Assembly (NCBI RefSeq): GCF_019320115.1
Contig: NC_089589.1
Coordinates: forward strand, 25,094,690-25,158,689
DNA: 64,000 nt
Direction: 5' to 3'
From: Miscanthus floridulus
Taxonomy: Eukaryota > Streptophyta > Magnoliopsida > Poales > Poaceae
Shown here: positions 44,320 through 56,227 of the stretch, one piece after another
Layout of the letters: each line of letters starts with the position of its first letter
How positions within the stretch are numbered: the stretch's first letter is position 1
Notes under the pieces: model-generated
What the model was told of the DNA's origin: nothing
Databases searched by the model: none
The model's input: the letters and a program-made list of their open reading frames with translations, nothing else
Program-made: the position numbers and the translations under genes

Positions 44320-45557
44320 CACTACTGGAAACCGGCACTTTGCCGAGTGCCTGCGGCACTCGGCAAAGCCTGAAATACACTCGGCAAAGGCTTTGCCGAG
44401 TGCCGCACTCAGCAAAGGGCACTCGGCAAAAAATTAATCGACAAAGAAGCCTTTGCCGAGTGCCGGAAAAGCACTCGGCAAAGATTTACACTCGGCCCGT
44501 TCATCCAGCGCCACCGGCCATCAAAGTTGCTGCATTTTTTGCGCAAAGTTCGCGGCAAACGCGGCCGGCGGGATTCGAACTCACGACCTCTCTCTCGCGT
44601 GTCTGCTGCTCTACCACTGCACTACACTGTCACTTGTGTCTAGATTCCGTTATCTATCCTCATATATTATAATAAACCGAGAGTAAATTGCTTGTTTGAG
44701 GCCATAAACGAATTCAAATCAAAAAGTGGTCAACTACAAAGTTTCATAACTTTTCGAGATCTACAATTTTTATTTAGGAAGTTTTTCCATCCGAGGTCGT
44801 TTGAAAAATTCAAATTTTAAATTTGAGAGATTCAAACGTAGTTTTGCATGATAAGATGATTTCAAATCAAAAAGTTGTCAACTACATAGTTTCAAAACTT
44901 TTGGAGATCTACAATTTTCATTTAGGAAGTTTTTCCATCCGAGGTCTTTTGAAAAATTCAAATTTTAAAATTTTCAAATTCAAACGTCGTTTTTGCATGA
45001 CAAGATGATTTCAAATCAAAATGTTGCCAAGTACAAAATTTCGTAACTTTTCAAGATCTACAAAGTTTATTTTGGTCATTTGTTTATCCGACATAATGGT
45101 AGTAACATTATTCATAAATCTTATATATCTCTCTTCTACTTTCATGAAACTAATATGAGACATATGAGAGAGATGTAGATTTTGTGAACAACGTTATTGT
45201 TGCTTTGTCAAATGAAGAAATGACCAAAATAAACTTTGTAGATCTTGAAAAGTTATACAACTTTGTAGTTGAAAAGTTTTTTATTTGAATTCATTTAGGG
45301 CCTCAAAAATTGCTTTGAAAAAAATAATTTGCCGAGGGCCAAAAAAATGCACACGGCAAAATGCCTCTTTACCGAGTGCCAAAAAAAAGGCACTCGGCAA
45401 ATTACATCTTTGGCGAGTGCCGAAAAAAAACACTAGGCAAAGCCATCTTTGTCGAGTGCCAAAAAAAACACTCAGCAAAGCCGTCTTTGCCGAGTACCCG
45501 ATAAAATGCAATCGACAAAACTTCCGGCACTCGGTAAAGTGCTGGTTTCCGGTAGTG
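44320..45557. mobile_element. Non-autonomous CACTA element, 1238 bp
   Basis: Starts CACTACTGGAAACCGGCAC, ends GGTTTCCGGTAGTG, flanked by AGT (44317-44319 and 45558-45560). TTTGCCGAGTGC arrays at both ends. The core contains the same repeats and tRNA-like block as 34387-35810 but inverted relative to the ends. No transposase. Confidence 0.93.
44568..44632 (-). other. tRNA-like segment inside CACTA
   Basis: The complement shows TAGTGCAGTGGTAGAGC (A box) and GAGTTCGAATCCC (B box), nearly the same as at 35397-35460. Confidence 0.7.
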
Positions 45558-46409
45558 AGTGCTTCTAACCCTCTTCAATTATTACTCTGATTTGATTTAC
45601 CTCCTTAAACTAGAAAATTGGATGTTTTGGCTCCTTCAACTATATCTGCACGAGGAAGGTAAATCAGACTACATTGATAGTTTATTGGTTCAAATAGACT
45701 TTACCAAGGAAATGATGGACCGACCTGGGTGGCGATTCTAGGGCGACTATGGGGCGACTTCTAGGGTTTAGGCTGCCGCCAGTTCCTTTACTGCACGGTG
45801 ACCCCCGGTCCCTGTTGGCACACCAAAGCGCCGGCTTCTACGTGCCCTCTACCATGACGGCAAGCCTACTAGGCTGGCCAGGAGTGGATCGCGTGTTTCT
45901 CATCGATCGCATCTCATCATTTTTATGGATTCCATTTGAGGTGATTCCCATCACCGTCGGATCTTGTTTGGTGGGTGGATCGGTCCGCCTAAGGCACCTT
46001 TAATTCCAACCAACAGGAGTTAGGGTTTAATTATCCTTTCGGCTGGGTTCCCAACTCGGACGTCTCCATCTTTGCTATGTGCATCTTCCATGGTGGGGTA
46101 AAAAGGGATCTCCTATGAGGAGATTGCCCATCCGAACTACGGTAAGGTGTACGTGTAGATCGGGAGACAGTATGATGGTGGGGATAGATGCGAGGAGGAC
46201 GCGGTGAAGGATCTGCAAGACCTGGTCCATGCTAAAGACAAAACCCCAGAAGACATGGGGAACTTGACTACACAGACTGGGTTAGAGACACCAGTGATTG
46301 ATAGAAGACTCATAGTGCACGGCAATGGCAATTTGGGGGAGGGGAGGTGAGTGATGAGGAGTTTGTGTTTGACGAAGAGGAAGTGGTGGTTGAAGTGTAG
46401 GATAGATGG

Positions 46410-47441
46410 ATGGCGGTGGCACTCTACTACTCGAGCCAACTGTACAACACCAAGGATATGTTTACAGAACTGAGTATTGCATGGGGAGTGGAGCCGGTGA
46501 AGGTGAGGCTAATAGGGGACCTAGTTGAATTTGGTTCAGAGCAGATGCTGAATTTCATGGTGAATGAAGGGTCGTGGAAACACAAGGGGTACGCCCTCAT
46601 CTTTGTAAGGTATGATGGCTTTTCAAAGTTGTCAAACATGATCATCCTGAATCTCCCGGTGTGGACTCGTATCTATGACATCCCGGTGGGCATGATGACC
46701 AGCTTCTTTATTCGGGCACTTGGCAATAAGGTGGGACTGGTCCTAGAGATTGGGGAATCCATCAAAGACTTCAAGAGAGTGAAGATCAATTTTCCCCTGG
46801 CCGATCCACTGAAAAAGAGCATTCCGATTAAGGTGAAGAGTTGTGGTGTCATGGAGTTTGTGGTCAAGTATGAAGGAGTCCCTTTGTTTTGCTTCAATTG
46901 TGGCCACATTGGCCATGCGATGAGGGAGTGAACTAAAGAGAACATTAAAGACAGTGCTAAATTTGGGAAGGAGTTGTGTGCCTCACCGCTCCATAGGCAG
47001 TTGGGTCGGTCTATCTCCATTCAGGTTGTGGCTTCTAATGCCAAAAGAGGTCTGAACTTCAGCGGCCCACAAAGGGACTATGTGGCATCAATGCACAGCT
47101 CCTCTGGTGTTTGGCAACAAGGAAACACTACTAAGGGTGCAACAAGTGGTCATGGTCCAATGGGACCAACGATGGGTGAGGAAGATGCTTCTGTAGTACC
47201 ACCAAAGGCGGGCGTAAGCCAGGACATCACCAACGATCTTGCTCACGGTGTTCAGAAGATGGTGGTGGATGGCAAAATTCCAAATCTCAATGTGTCCCTG
47301 CCATTTTCAATGGAGGCTATGGTGAATGTGAAGGAAAGAGTCTCATGCTTTGACTCTTTTGTTGACTCTAGTGGTAATTCCCAGTCTCTCTCTCAGAGTA
47401 TTGGCGCCAAGGTGGGACAAATAGCAAAGTCTTCTCTGTAG
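46410..47441 (+). pseudogene. LINE ORF1-like: DUF4283 plus CCHC, stop inside the zinc knuckle
   Basis: Frame 46410-46931 gives the DUF4283 pattern of plant L1 ORF1 proteins (KDMFTELSIAWGVEPVKVRL, WKHKGYALIFVRYDG, LPVWTRIYDIPVGMMTSFFI, ALGNKVG) and then FCFNCGHIGHAMRE followed by TGA (46929-46931). The last zinc-knuckle Cys is expected exactly there. The same frame reopens at once (TKENIKDSAKFGKELC...) and runs to the stop at 47441. The native protein would bind RNA in the retrotransposition complex. Upstream, 45749-46400 has short frames and perhaps the 5' UTR. No ORF2 follows: another element starts near 47528. Confidence 0.75.
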
Positions 47442-47527
47442 GAAGGGATGGCTACTACCAAACATGGCAAAGCTAGCGGTGTGGAGAGGAAGGGAACCTA
47501 GAAAGGACCTAGTGTGGTCAAGGATAC

Positions 47528-47850
47528 TGATGAAAGGATCAAGATACCCAAGAGGGGGGTTGAATTGGGCTTCTCTAAATTTTCTCGCAACAATAAAGTC
47601 CTATCGCTTAGCCCATTTCACCCCTTGTGCCTAAAAGTGATATCTATTTTACCGAACAAAATTTTTACACCCTAGGTTCCAATCCTACTCTAGCATGGCA
47701 ATTCTAGGAATGTAAATACAAGAATGTAATTGCTCAAATATAAATACTCAAAGTAAAGAGAGGAAAAGGAACACGGTGATGTTTTCCCAAAGTATCGGAG
47801 AGTCGGCACTCCCGACTAGTCCCCATTTGAGCACCTGCGCAAGGGTATAG
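47528..47850 (-). repeat. LTR end fragment, Sirevirus-like
   Basis: TGAAAGGATCAAGATACCC and AAGAGGGGGGTTGAATTGGG match the end-word pattern of grass Sirevirus LTRs (compare the complement of 6880-6916, also CCCCCCTCT...CCTTTCA). Only about 320 bp remain before the gypsy sequence begins. Confidence 0.5.
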
Positions 47851-47857
47851 CTCCCCG

Positions 47858-49398
47858 ATGAGTCCACGAACAGCCACGCCCGCCAGCTTGTGGCAAACCA
47901 CTAGGGCAACTAGCGAGGCATCTCCCTATTGGGGGTTGTGCACACGCACCGACCCTGATGACGTTGGGGAACGATCATGTCCCCTCGACCGACTAGTGTG
48001 GTCCACCACACTCGGAGCCAACGATGCCTCCGAAGGGTGCGGCGACCGTGCCTGCTTTGCCTCTCATTCGATGGTGGTGTCTTCGCTCACAGCACACTTC
48101 CTTGATGTAGGAACATCGTCGTGCGTCTCTATATCACGCCCGCCACTGACGGATGCAGCCATAGGCTCATGGTGCTCCATCGAGGTCACGATAGCACCCC
48201 TGCCTCCTTCATCCTCAAAGGCACTCACATCGCTACCCATCTCCATGGGCCCCTCTGACTCGAGCTCTGCCTCCACGTCGCTTTGGCTCTCGCCCACCTG
48301 GACCCATCGGCTGATCTCCTTCTCCTTTTTGAACCTCCTCTAGGCCTTCTTAGCTTTCTTATTCTTCTTGGCAAGCGCCACCTCCCTCTAGGCAGCTTGC
48401 CGAGCTATGCCTTCTAGCCCCCTTGGAAGATGCGGCCAAGATTTATAGCCCGAGAGTCCCTTCGAAATGGGCAACTCGAAATCAATCGCAACATCAAAAA
48501 CAAGGAGGATAAGGTCACATGAAAAGAGGGCATACTAGATTGGATAGCTTCACAGCGTGAAGAGGTCCGGGCGTCCCTTTGTGGGAATCTTTCTCCCTTA
48601 GTTGCAGCACCCGATCGAGTCGACTCCAGACTTTGTCCTTTGGCAACTCCTCCGGCGACGCGTGGTTGGGATCCATCGGGTCGGAGTACTCTCACATCGG
48701 CTGCCTTCTCTCCGCCAGTAGGGTGACCCAATGACGGAAGAAGGTATGAAAGACCCGCAACCCATCGAGGCCATGCTGCACCAACTTTTGAAGCTCTATC
48801 TCGATGACCTCCAACTCATTCTACCGATCGGCGGGACCCCACGACCAGCTTTCCCTCCTCTCTGGCCTTCTTCTGGTAAACATCGGGAATGGCACCTCTG
48901 CCGGGTTCTTGATGTAGAACCACTCACCGTGCCACCCCGGTTGGAGTCATAGGGGGAGTATGTAGGGTAGGGGTCCGACATCTTCGGTTTCTTCTACAAA
49001 GCGAATCCCCCAACCAACACGATTCTGGGTGGCCTCCCCTTGGACAGGGCTCACCCACTGAAGACCCGACGTAAGAAGTCCACATATGGCTCCATCCCGA
49101 GGAAGGCCTAGCAGACGGTGATGAAGCCAGCGATGTGCATCACCCCAATCAGATTGAGGTGCTACAACTCCAGGCCCCACTCATTGAGGAGCCCACATAG
49201 GAACTAGTGCACGGGATAACTGAGCCCACGCTCGTGGAAGGCAAGGAAGGATATGACCTCATTGGCATGGGGGTGCAGAACAACCTCCCCTAGCACAGGA
49301 GCACTCCAATGCACCACCTCCTTCGATGGGAGCAGTCCCTTCTTGGTGAAGGCGGCTAGCACATCTTCATCCACGCTAGAAGGCCTCCAGTTCGACAT
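47858..49398 (-). pseudogene. Antisense ORF of a Tat-lineage gypsy element
   Basis: Minus strand from ATG 49398: MSNWRPSSVDEDVLAAFTKK, VVHWSAP, EVISFLAFHERGLSYPVH; then, after stops, GLLNEWGLEL, GVMHIAGFITVC and AFLGMEPYVDF (to about 49060), followed by an acidic/Ser-rich C-terminal part (48297-48064: MGESQSDVEAELESEGP). This is the PF04195-like 'putative gypsy type transposon' domain. In grass Tat elements such an ORF can lie antisense to pol near the 3' LTR. The downstream LTR (51275-52321) is in + orientation, which fits. Broken by at least three stops. Function unknown in the family. Confidence 0.7.
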
Positions 49399-49399
49399 C

Positions 49400-50560
49400 G
49401 TGCCTTGGATTTGTGAATGAATCTACGAGTTTTCTCTCCCTCACTTTACCGTCCTCTCTCCTAGAAACCGCCGTGGCGCACGAATGGGCTTGACAAAAAA
49501 GAGAAAGGAGAAGAGGCAACAGTTGGAGAAAGGCGAAAGAATGGGAGGAAAACCCTCTCCCTTCCCCCTATTTAATGCGGAGAAGCGTGCGGTGGGACGC
49601 ATCCTGGTTGATGGGACGTGCCCTGCCCAATGAAACATCGTCTGGTTAACGGGATGTGGCCTAGGCTAGGCCCACCACTAACGCAATCCAGGCATAGGAA
49701 ACAAGGCGCAACTACACGCAAATGACCCTCCACCTTCCTAGGTAGGGTTTGGAAGGGCCCACCAATAGAATCTCCATCAAAGAGAGGCCAATGAGTCACT
49801 CGAGTTGATCGGACGGCAGCTAGGTGATAGGTAAGGAGCAATGGGATGCCCCATGCGGGTTATGCTGGTCCCATCATGAACGATGGACACGGATCTCTTT
49901 CACACATATCCGATAAGAGCTCCCTAGACCCGTCACTCGAGCCATTGAGGTAATTTTACCAAAACCCCCTTTTTGTTTTCTAGTGCATGATCATTCATTC
50001 ATTCATTCTCATGCATGCATTCATACATTCATCCTATATATCCAAGCATCGCATATGCAACTATTGCATCACAACTCTTCGCATTGCATCACGAAGTGGT
50101 AGTCACCTCATTCGACATGAGCGAGGACCAATCGGGGTTCGAAGGCTGGCCCATGAAGGGCTCAAGGCCACCTCACGTCAAATAGAGCCAGGGGAGAAAA
50201 TGTAGATGAGCCCCAGCGGCCCTCGCCCAATCCGCTCTGAAGCAGACAGGGTCACCTAGACCTTCTTGTTCGATCCTAACCTCGAGCCATGCCCATAGAA
50301 TCTCCATCGAGGGGAGGCCATCGGGCCACCTAAGTCAGTCTCTAGAATGGCTCGGGCATCTATCGGGAGGTAGGTTAAGGAGTAGTGGAATGCCACATGA
50401 GGGCTATGCCAACCCTATTACGAACGACGGACCCAGATTCTACTTGAACGTACCCATTATTGAGCTCACCGAGCATGTCACATGAGCCATCGAGGCAAGC
50501 AACGTTAGCTTAACACCTATAGTTGCAGAAACTGCAGACAGGGTAACACATGAAACTAGA
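49400..50560 (+). other. 3' untranslated region of Tat gypsy element
   Basis: No gene. It contains two related passages with AGAATCTCCATC...GGCCA (49768-49790, 50300-50320) and AGGGCTATGCC/GGGTTATGCTGG, i.e. an old internal duplication of about 530 bp. A (CATT)n run lies at 49992-50035. Confidence 0.45.
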
Positions 50561-51180
50561 CCGATGCCTAGGTTGGTGCCCCAAAGCTTGGGTTGGCGAC
50601 TCCGCCTTGCCCGACCCCTCGGTCATGCCCGATGCCTAGGTTGGCTCCCCAACACCTCGGGGTTGGCGCTCTGCCTCGCCCAATGCTTGGGTTGGCACCC
50701 TGACACTTGGGTTGGCGACTTTGCCTCACTCTACCCCTCGGTCATGCCCGACACCTAGGTTGGCTCCCCAACACCTCAGGGTTGGCGCTCTGCCTCACCC
50801 GATCCCTTGGCCACGTCCAACGATTGGGTTGGCGACTCCGCCTCGCCCAACCCCTCGGTCATGCTCGATGCCTGGGTTGGCCCCCCGACACCTCGGGGTT
50901 GGCGCTCCACCTCGCCCGACCTGTCGGCCATGTCCGACGCCTAGGTTGGCTGCCCGACACCTTAGGGTTGGTGCTCCACCTCGCCCGACTCCTCGGCCAC
51001 GTCCGATGCTTGGGTTGGTGACTCCACCTCGCTCGACCCCTCGGCCACGCCCAACACCTAGGTTGGCTCCCCGACACCTCAGGGTTGGCACTTTGCCTCG
51101 CCTGACCCCTCGACCACACCCAATGCCTAGGTTGGCACCCCGACACCTCCGGGTTGATGCTCTGCCTCGCCCGACGGTGA
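50560..51180. repeat. Minisatellite in Tat gypsy 3' region
   Basis: About ten copies of a 60-70 bp unit around CCTAGGTTGGCTCCCCGACA, CCTCAGGGTTGGCGCTCTGC and CTCGCCCGACCCCTCGG, with drift. Both strands give long open frames (Pro/Arg/Leu-rich) that are by-products of the unit length. Tandem repeats before the 3' LTR are common in Tat elements. Confidence 0.8.
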
Positions 51181-51274
51181 CCCACAATCTCACACCCACC
51201 GTGTGCACTCATAAAACGAGTATAAATAGCCCCTTTATGACTTCATAGAAGTCCCAAAAGGGCTTGGGAGCTCC

Positions 51275-52321
51275 TGTCAGGTTCATAAACTTGGGGTCCC
51301 CAATGGAACTGTTTCCCAGCAAAAAAGCTCAGCCCAGCAGACGGTGTCATGACAACGTGCACCTCTTGGGCTGGCCCAAATACATAATGATAGGCTGGGG
51401 CAATAATCTGGTCCCCAACCGGAAGGCCTGGCCAAGGTGGGGACACAGTCTGACTCTGACCTCCTTTTCTGACCAGGGATATGCAGGACCTCTGCCCGCA
51501 ATTCTTCCTTGACCGGCACGATCAGGGCCAACTAGGAATGACCGACTAGGGACACCCGCTCGGTGAGGACCCAGGGATCTGGCAGAGCCGATAACGCAAG
51601 GCGCTCAAGTCAACCGCAATACCGAGGATCGTACCCTGCCATACCTATAGGACGGTGCCACCCAGCCATGCCAGACGGGCACTATGCAACCTTCTAGGCG
51701 TGTCAGAGTACAAACAGTATTGTAGGCACTGACATTTGCCATAGCAGGCGAACACGGTAGAGCCTACCACATGCATCTGACATAAACAGTATTATGGGCG
51801 TCGACGATCGTCTCATACTCAACAGCTTGGGCAAAAAGACTAGGTAGCACACGTATCCATTCTCTCTTTCTCTGACTTATAAGGCCATCCCCTTCAAACT
51901 ATAAAAGGGGATGCACTCTCTCCTCTCTGGAGGACATTCTCTCTGGCTATTTTAACTCTGGCTCTCTGGCTCTCCTCAAGATAGAGAACTTGAATAGCTT
52001 AATAGCTCTAGAACTCTAAAGCTACATAGAGCATACGCTCCAATACTTAGCGCATGTTAGAGTCCCCATCACTCTTGGCCCTTCGGTCTAGAGTCTGACT
52101 AGGCCTTTAACACCCTTATCTTATTCCTACTCGTTTATAACCCCACAGCAAACTTTGAGGACATGGGCTTAGGAATAAAGTCATCGACCGACCAAAACTG
52201 GACATAGGGCACGTTGCCTGAACCAGTATAAATCCTATGTCATTGAGTGCTAGGCCACATCCGATCACAACGCATGGCAAAACTACAAATATTTACTTGT
52301 TGGTCACTTTTCGCACCGACA
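51275..52321 (+). repeat. 3' LTR of Tat-like gypsy element
   Basis: 1047 bp from TGTCAGGTTC to CGCACCGACA. Promoter motif CTATAAAAGGGG at about 51899-51910. The R/U5-like part has ACTCGTTTATAACCCC and AATAAAG (52174). Insertion is in the Sirevirus gag, which resumes at 52322. The 5' half of the element is missing, so no target duplication can be scored. Confidence 0.75.
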
Positions 52322-52764
52322 GGTCTCAATGGAGAATGAGCAACTCAAGCAAGAAGTGACTTACCTCACCAAGGACTTGACTCAAGTGAAAGCCAAGATG
52401 GAGCAAGCCCAACTTCATCAAGATAACACCATCAATGGAGTGAAGAAGCTTGATGAAGGACAAACCATGGTTTGCTACGTGTGCCACAAGGAAGGCCACA
52501 AGTCCTATGAGTGCAAGGGGAAGAATGGGGGAGGACCTAAGAAGAAAGAGAAAAACAAAAAGGAAACAATCAAGCTCTCCAACACCTACACCAACAAGGT
52601 GGACAAAAAGGCCTCCACACCTTGAAGAAGAAGAAAATAACAAGATGGTGGCCATCAAGGTGAACAAGCAAGTCAACATTGGGGCCAAACGCATTTGGGT
52701 GCCAAAGGAGATAATTTCCAACATGAAGAGCACCAAGAAGGTTTGGATCCCGAAAGGGAAGTGA
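52322..52764 (+). pseudogene. Sirevirus-like gag, C-terminal part with zinc knuckle
   Basis: From the LTR border, VSMENEQLKQEVTYLTKD, then CYVCHKEGHKSYEC (complete CCHC) and a Lys-rich tail (KKKEKNKKE). A one-base frameshift near 52610 leads to NNKMVAIKVNKQVNIGAKRI and KSTKKVWIPKGK-stop (52764). The N-terminal part was cut off by the gypsy LTR. Gag binds element RNA. No protease, integrase or reverse transcriptase follows. Confidence 0.8.
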
Positions 52765-54000
52765 GAAGTCCGATGGACTTCAGGGAATTTGGAGACTTGG
52801 CAAAGTATGGGTGCATTTCATGGGGTGCATCATTATGGACAAGGAAATTGCCAAGTGGGTTAGTGAATACTATGGACCCAAATTCCCCTTCCCATGTTAG
52901 GTAACTAGATTTAATTTCTTGCAATTTCAATGTGCATCTAGTTCCTTTTCATGCCTAGGTTTGCATTTGCATATTTAATCTTTTGTCTTGCATACACTGG
53001 GTATATCTTATGGTAGGCTTGCTCGGTTTTATTCTTAACCCTTGGAGCAAACCTACATGATTTAAATTGTTTAGGAGCACGGCCATATATTGTTTTATAA
53101 TTGTTCATCTAATATGTGCCAAAGTCCAAATTGTAGATAATTTCTCCCGAATATCACCTTCAAAAATGATTCTCACATTCATGTGATGTCATCTTTCAAG
53201 TGGTATTTTTAATTCTAAAATCAATGTGCATGTCTCCTACAAGTATTTCATACTTGTGTGCACAAATTTAGGGGGAGGTTACTCTACAAGTTGGATGCTT
53301 TGAGACTAACACCTTTTCAAGCTTACCATGTGTGTAGTAGTCTCATTGTAAGGAAAATGGAGTCCTCGGAGTTAAGCATCATACTTCAAATATCCACCAC
53401 CTATTGCAAGTGGTATAAATCAAATTGATTTCCACATGTGGTATTTCTAAACCGACATCATCATGTTGATTTCACTTTGGAATTTACATGCCTTCTCCAT
53501 GCATTATATAGATTAAACTCCCTTAAACATTAATTTGCCAATTATGCATAAACTACATTCTCCATAATATGTATGCATATATTTAGGGGGAGCTTAGTCT
53601 ATGTAATGTAAGAGTCAAATTTTGTGACCTATTCCACTCCACATACAAAGGATCACAAAGTTTGACCCTCCCTTGTGCTACTAATGTCTTCATTTTTGGT
53701 GTTTGATTCCAAAGGGGGAGAATTTATAGGACCAAAAGCAAGCCCGATCATAATAATTTACATGTGGTAATGGTCCGAGAAAGGGAGGATTGTGGATTAT
53801 GGAGTTAGGGGGAGCCTTAAATCTATAATGCCACATGGGGACATTTGTAAGGGCAAGATAAGTTTCCAAAGATATTTACATGTGGTATCTTTTAGCATCA
53901 TAAAACCTTGCCCTTTGCATTGCATCCTAGCAAGTAAATAGTTTTTAAATTCCAAAAAATTTATTATTTGCTTGTTTTGGTCGTGTTGTCATCAATCACC
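52765..54000 (+). other. 3' untranslated region of pol-less Sirevirus derivative
   Basis: AT-rich, no coding signal. GGGGGAG motifs recur (53270, 53586, 53715, 53808, 54005), as in Sirevirus 3' regions, which carry several polypurine-like tracts. Pol is absent without a visible scar, which suggests a non-autonomous derivative. Confidence 0.6.
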
Positions 54001-54015
54001 AAAAATGGGGGAGAT
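54001..54015 (+). other. Polypurine tract of Sirevirus-like element
   Basis: AAAAATGGGGGAGAT immediately before the LTR start TGTAAGG at 54016. Confidence 0.8.
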
Positions 54016-55450
54016 TGTAAGGAAAATGGACCCTAGGCCCATTTACTTTGGATTTTGGTGTTTGATGACCAACACAACCAAATTGGACTAATGAATTTGC
54101 AAGTAATTGTTTTGTAGTTCAATAGGGAGCAAGACCTGACTTGGACGAAGGTGACATGATGATCCCAGGATCAACACCACAAGAAAGACCCTAGAAGCAC
54201 AAGAGAAGACCCAAGATATCAAGCAAAGTCCAAGCACAAAGATAGGAACCAAGACGGACATAAGTTCACGAAGAAACGAGCTTCACAGAGGTGACCGGAC
54301 GCAATCCTTTTAGTGATCGGACGCGTCCGATCAAGATGCTCGGCAACGGCAGGTGTCAGCAGCAGCGACCGGACGCGACGATGACACTGTTCACCATCAC
54401 GACAATAGCTCAACACTGACCGGACGCTGGAGGGTAATTGACCGGACGTAGGAACTATAGCATCCGATCGAGTCCAGAGAGGTTCCAGAGCGGCGCCAAC
54501 ACGATCGGACACGTCCGAACGACAGTGACCGGACTTAGCGCCGAGTCCGATCAACACGCTAGCCTCAATGGTCGGGACGACCGGATGCGTCTGGTCAGGA
54601 TGACGGTAACGTTCGGTCAGTAGCAGAAAGGTGGGTTTCGTCCCCAACGGCTACTTTCTCAGTGGGGCTTATAAATAGACCCCCCAATCGGCCATTTGAG
54701 AAGTGGAGAGCTGAGAAAACATACCAAGGGTGTTGATACACTATTTTAGTGATCTTCATTGTATAGTGCTTAGTGATTCATTAGGTGATTAGCGTAGTTG
54801 CTTTGCGAAGTGCTTAGGTTGATTAGACCACCACTTATGCGCTTGCTCTAGGTTTAGGCCTAGTGTTTAGTGAGGTTTGCACACTTCTTATCACTCGGTG
54901 TTTGCGCGCACCATTGTTGTACATCGGAGGGGCTGTAGTCTTGCAAGATCACACCAACAACATTTGTGGTGTGGCCGCCACTGTGTATCGGAGGGAACAA
55001 GGCCCGCGGCGTTTTGGCCGGAAGCTTGATAGTGAAGATAGTGCGGAGCATCCAGGAGAGGCTTGATAGAAGGCACGTCGGAGACCCACTTGCGCATGGG
55101 GAAAGCCTGAGGCTATCCATGGAGTTACTCGACCGGGAGCTTAGCCCTTGCGAGGGGCTTTAACGAGGACTAGGGGGAAGCTTGCGCGCTTCTCGATACC
55201 TCGGTAAAAATACCGCATTCGTCGACGGAAGTTTGCATATCTCTACCTTACTCTTTAGCTTCTGCATTTACATTGTTTGCATTACTCTTATGGTAGAGAT
55301 AGCAACACACTAGCAAAACCATAGTTGCACATTTAGATAGTTTATCTTTTTTTGCATATGTTTTACTAGGGTTAGAAAAAGAGGCCATAGTTTAGAATTA
55401 GAATTTTAAGTTGCCTAATTCACTCCCCTTAGACGTCACGGTCCCTTTCA
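54016..55450 (+). repeat. 3' LTR of Sirevirus-like element (LTR1)
   Basis: 1435 bp, TGTAAGGAAAATGG to GGTCCCTTTCA. From 54293 to 54620 there are many GACCGGACGC/GCGTCCGATC words. TATAAATAGACCCC near 54669 is a likely TATA. The right flank ATTTG continues into MADS upstream block c. A related, truncated copy is at 56228. Confidence 0.88.
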
Positions 55451-56227
55451 ATTTGTTTCCATGCAAACACATGAAAACGGTTCTGTTGCGATCATAGTTT
55501 ACCAAATCTATCTATAGAGAACAACAAAATGGCCGGGTACTTGTTTTGAGAGGGGGCATCTTTCGGTTTGTGCGTACTGCCGTACATCATGTAGTTGGTA
55601 CAAGTAGTTGATAAGATCGATTATTATGTGAAAGCATCTAATAGTACGGTTGCTCTCATAAGATAAGCAGATCGAGCTCTAACTATAGTATGTTATTATA
55701 CCAGTAAAGATATGTCCTGGCGTGGCTGCAAACAATATTATGTGTCATGTGCCAACAATTATAATATATATTGGGCATCGGACTTTAACACTAAGTGCCA
55801 AATAAAGTTGACTGCAAACTTCTTGAGCATTTAATTGAATACTCCAATGTTGAATTAACTAGTTGAACCAGCTGAATGAATAAATAAAAAGCAGAATCGA
55901 ATTCAAGTAGTTTCTAGTAAAAAAACGAATTGAATATATTTTGAATTATCAAGAAATACGGTGATACACTTTATTTCATGAGCGGATCCCATATTTAACA
56001 GTGAAAGCCATTTATTCTATCAAAAATGCTAAGGTGATGTTTAAAAATCTGTTTCAATCAAATTATGTATCTACTGTAGTGGATGTCATTCAGAGAAAAG
56101 ACATGTCGACATAATGTAGCCACATGCCATGTGCCAAACGTAATTGACCATTTAGATTTCGAGGCTGTGATCCTGCACTATTAGATTTTTTTGTCTTCGA
56201 GTATGATGTCAGGTATCCGTACATTTA
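55451..56227 (+). repeat. MADS upstream blocks between two LTRs (c-d-e-b)
   Basis: Block c (55451-55538), d (55539-55904), e (55905-56030), b (56031-56227). The order c-d-e-b, followed after LTR2 by b-c-d-f, shows that the upstream region was tandemly repeated. No gene. Confidence 0.85.

Noticed and set aside
44453..44686. Frame with GIRTHDLSL / TTALHCHL strings
   Set aside because: This is the translation of a tRNA-like segment in a CACTA element, a known kind of false protein prediction.
49987..50205. Short plus frame near the (CATT)n run
   Set aside because: Made of a simple repeat and retrotransposon untranslated sequence.
50712..51248. 178-codon repetitive frame (and antisense frames)
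   Set aside because: A product of the minisatellite unit; Pro/Arg/His repeats, no start context and frames open on both strands.
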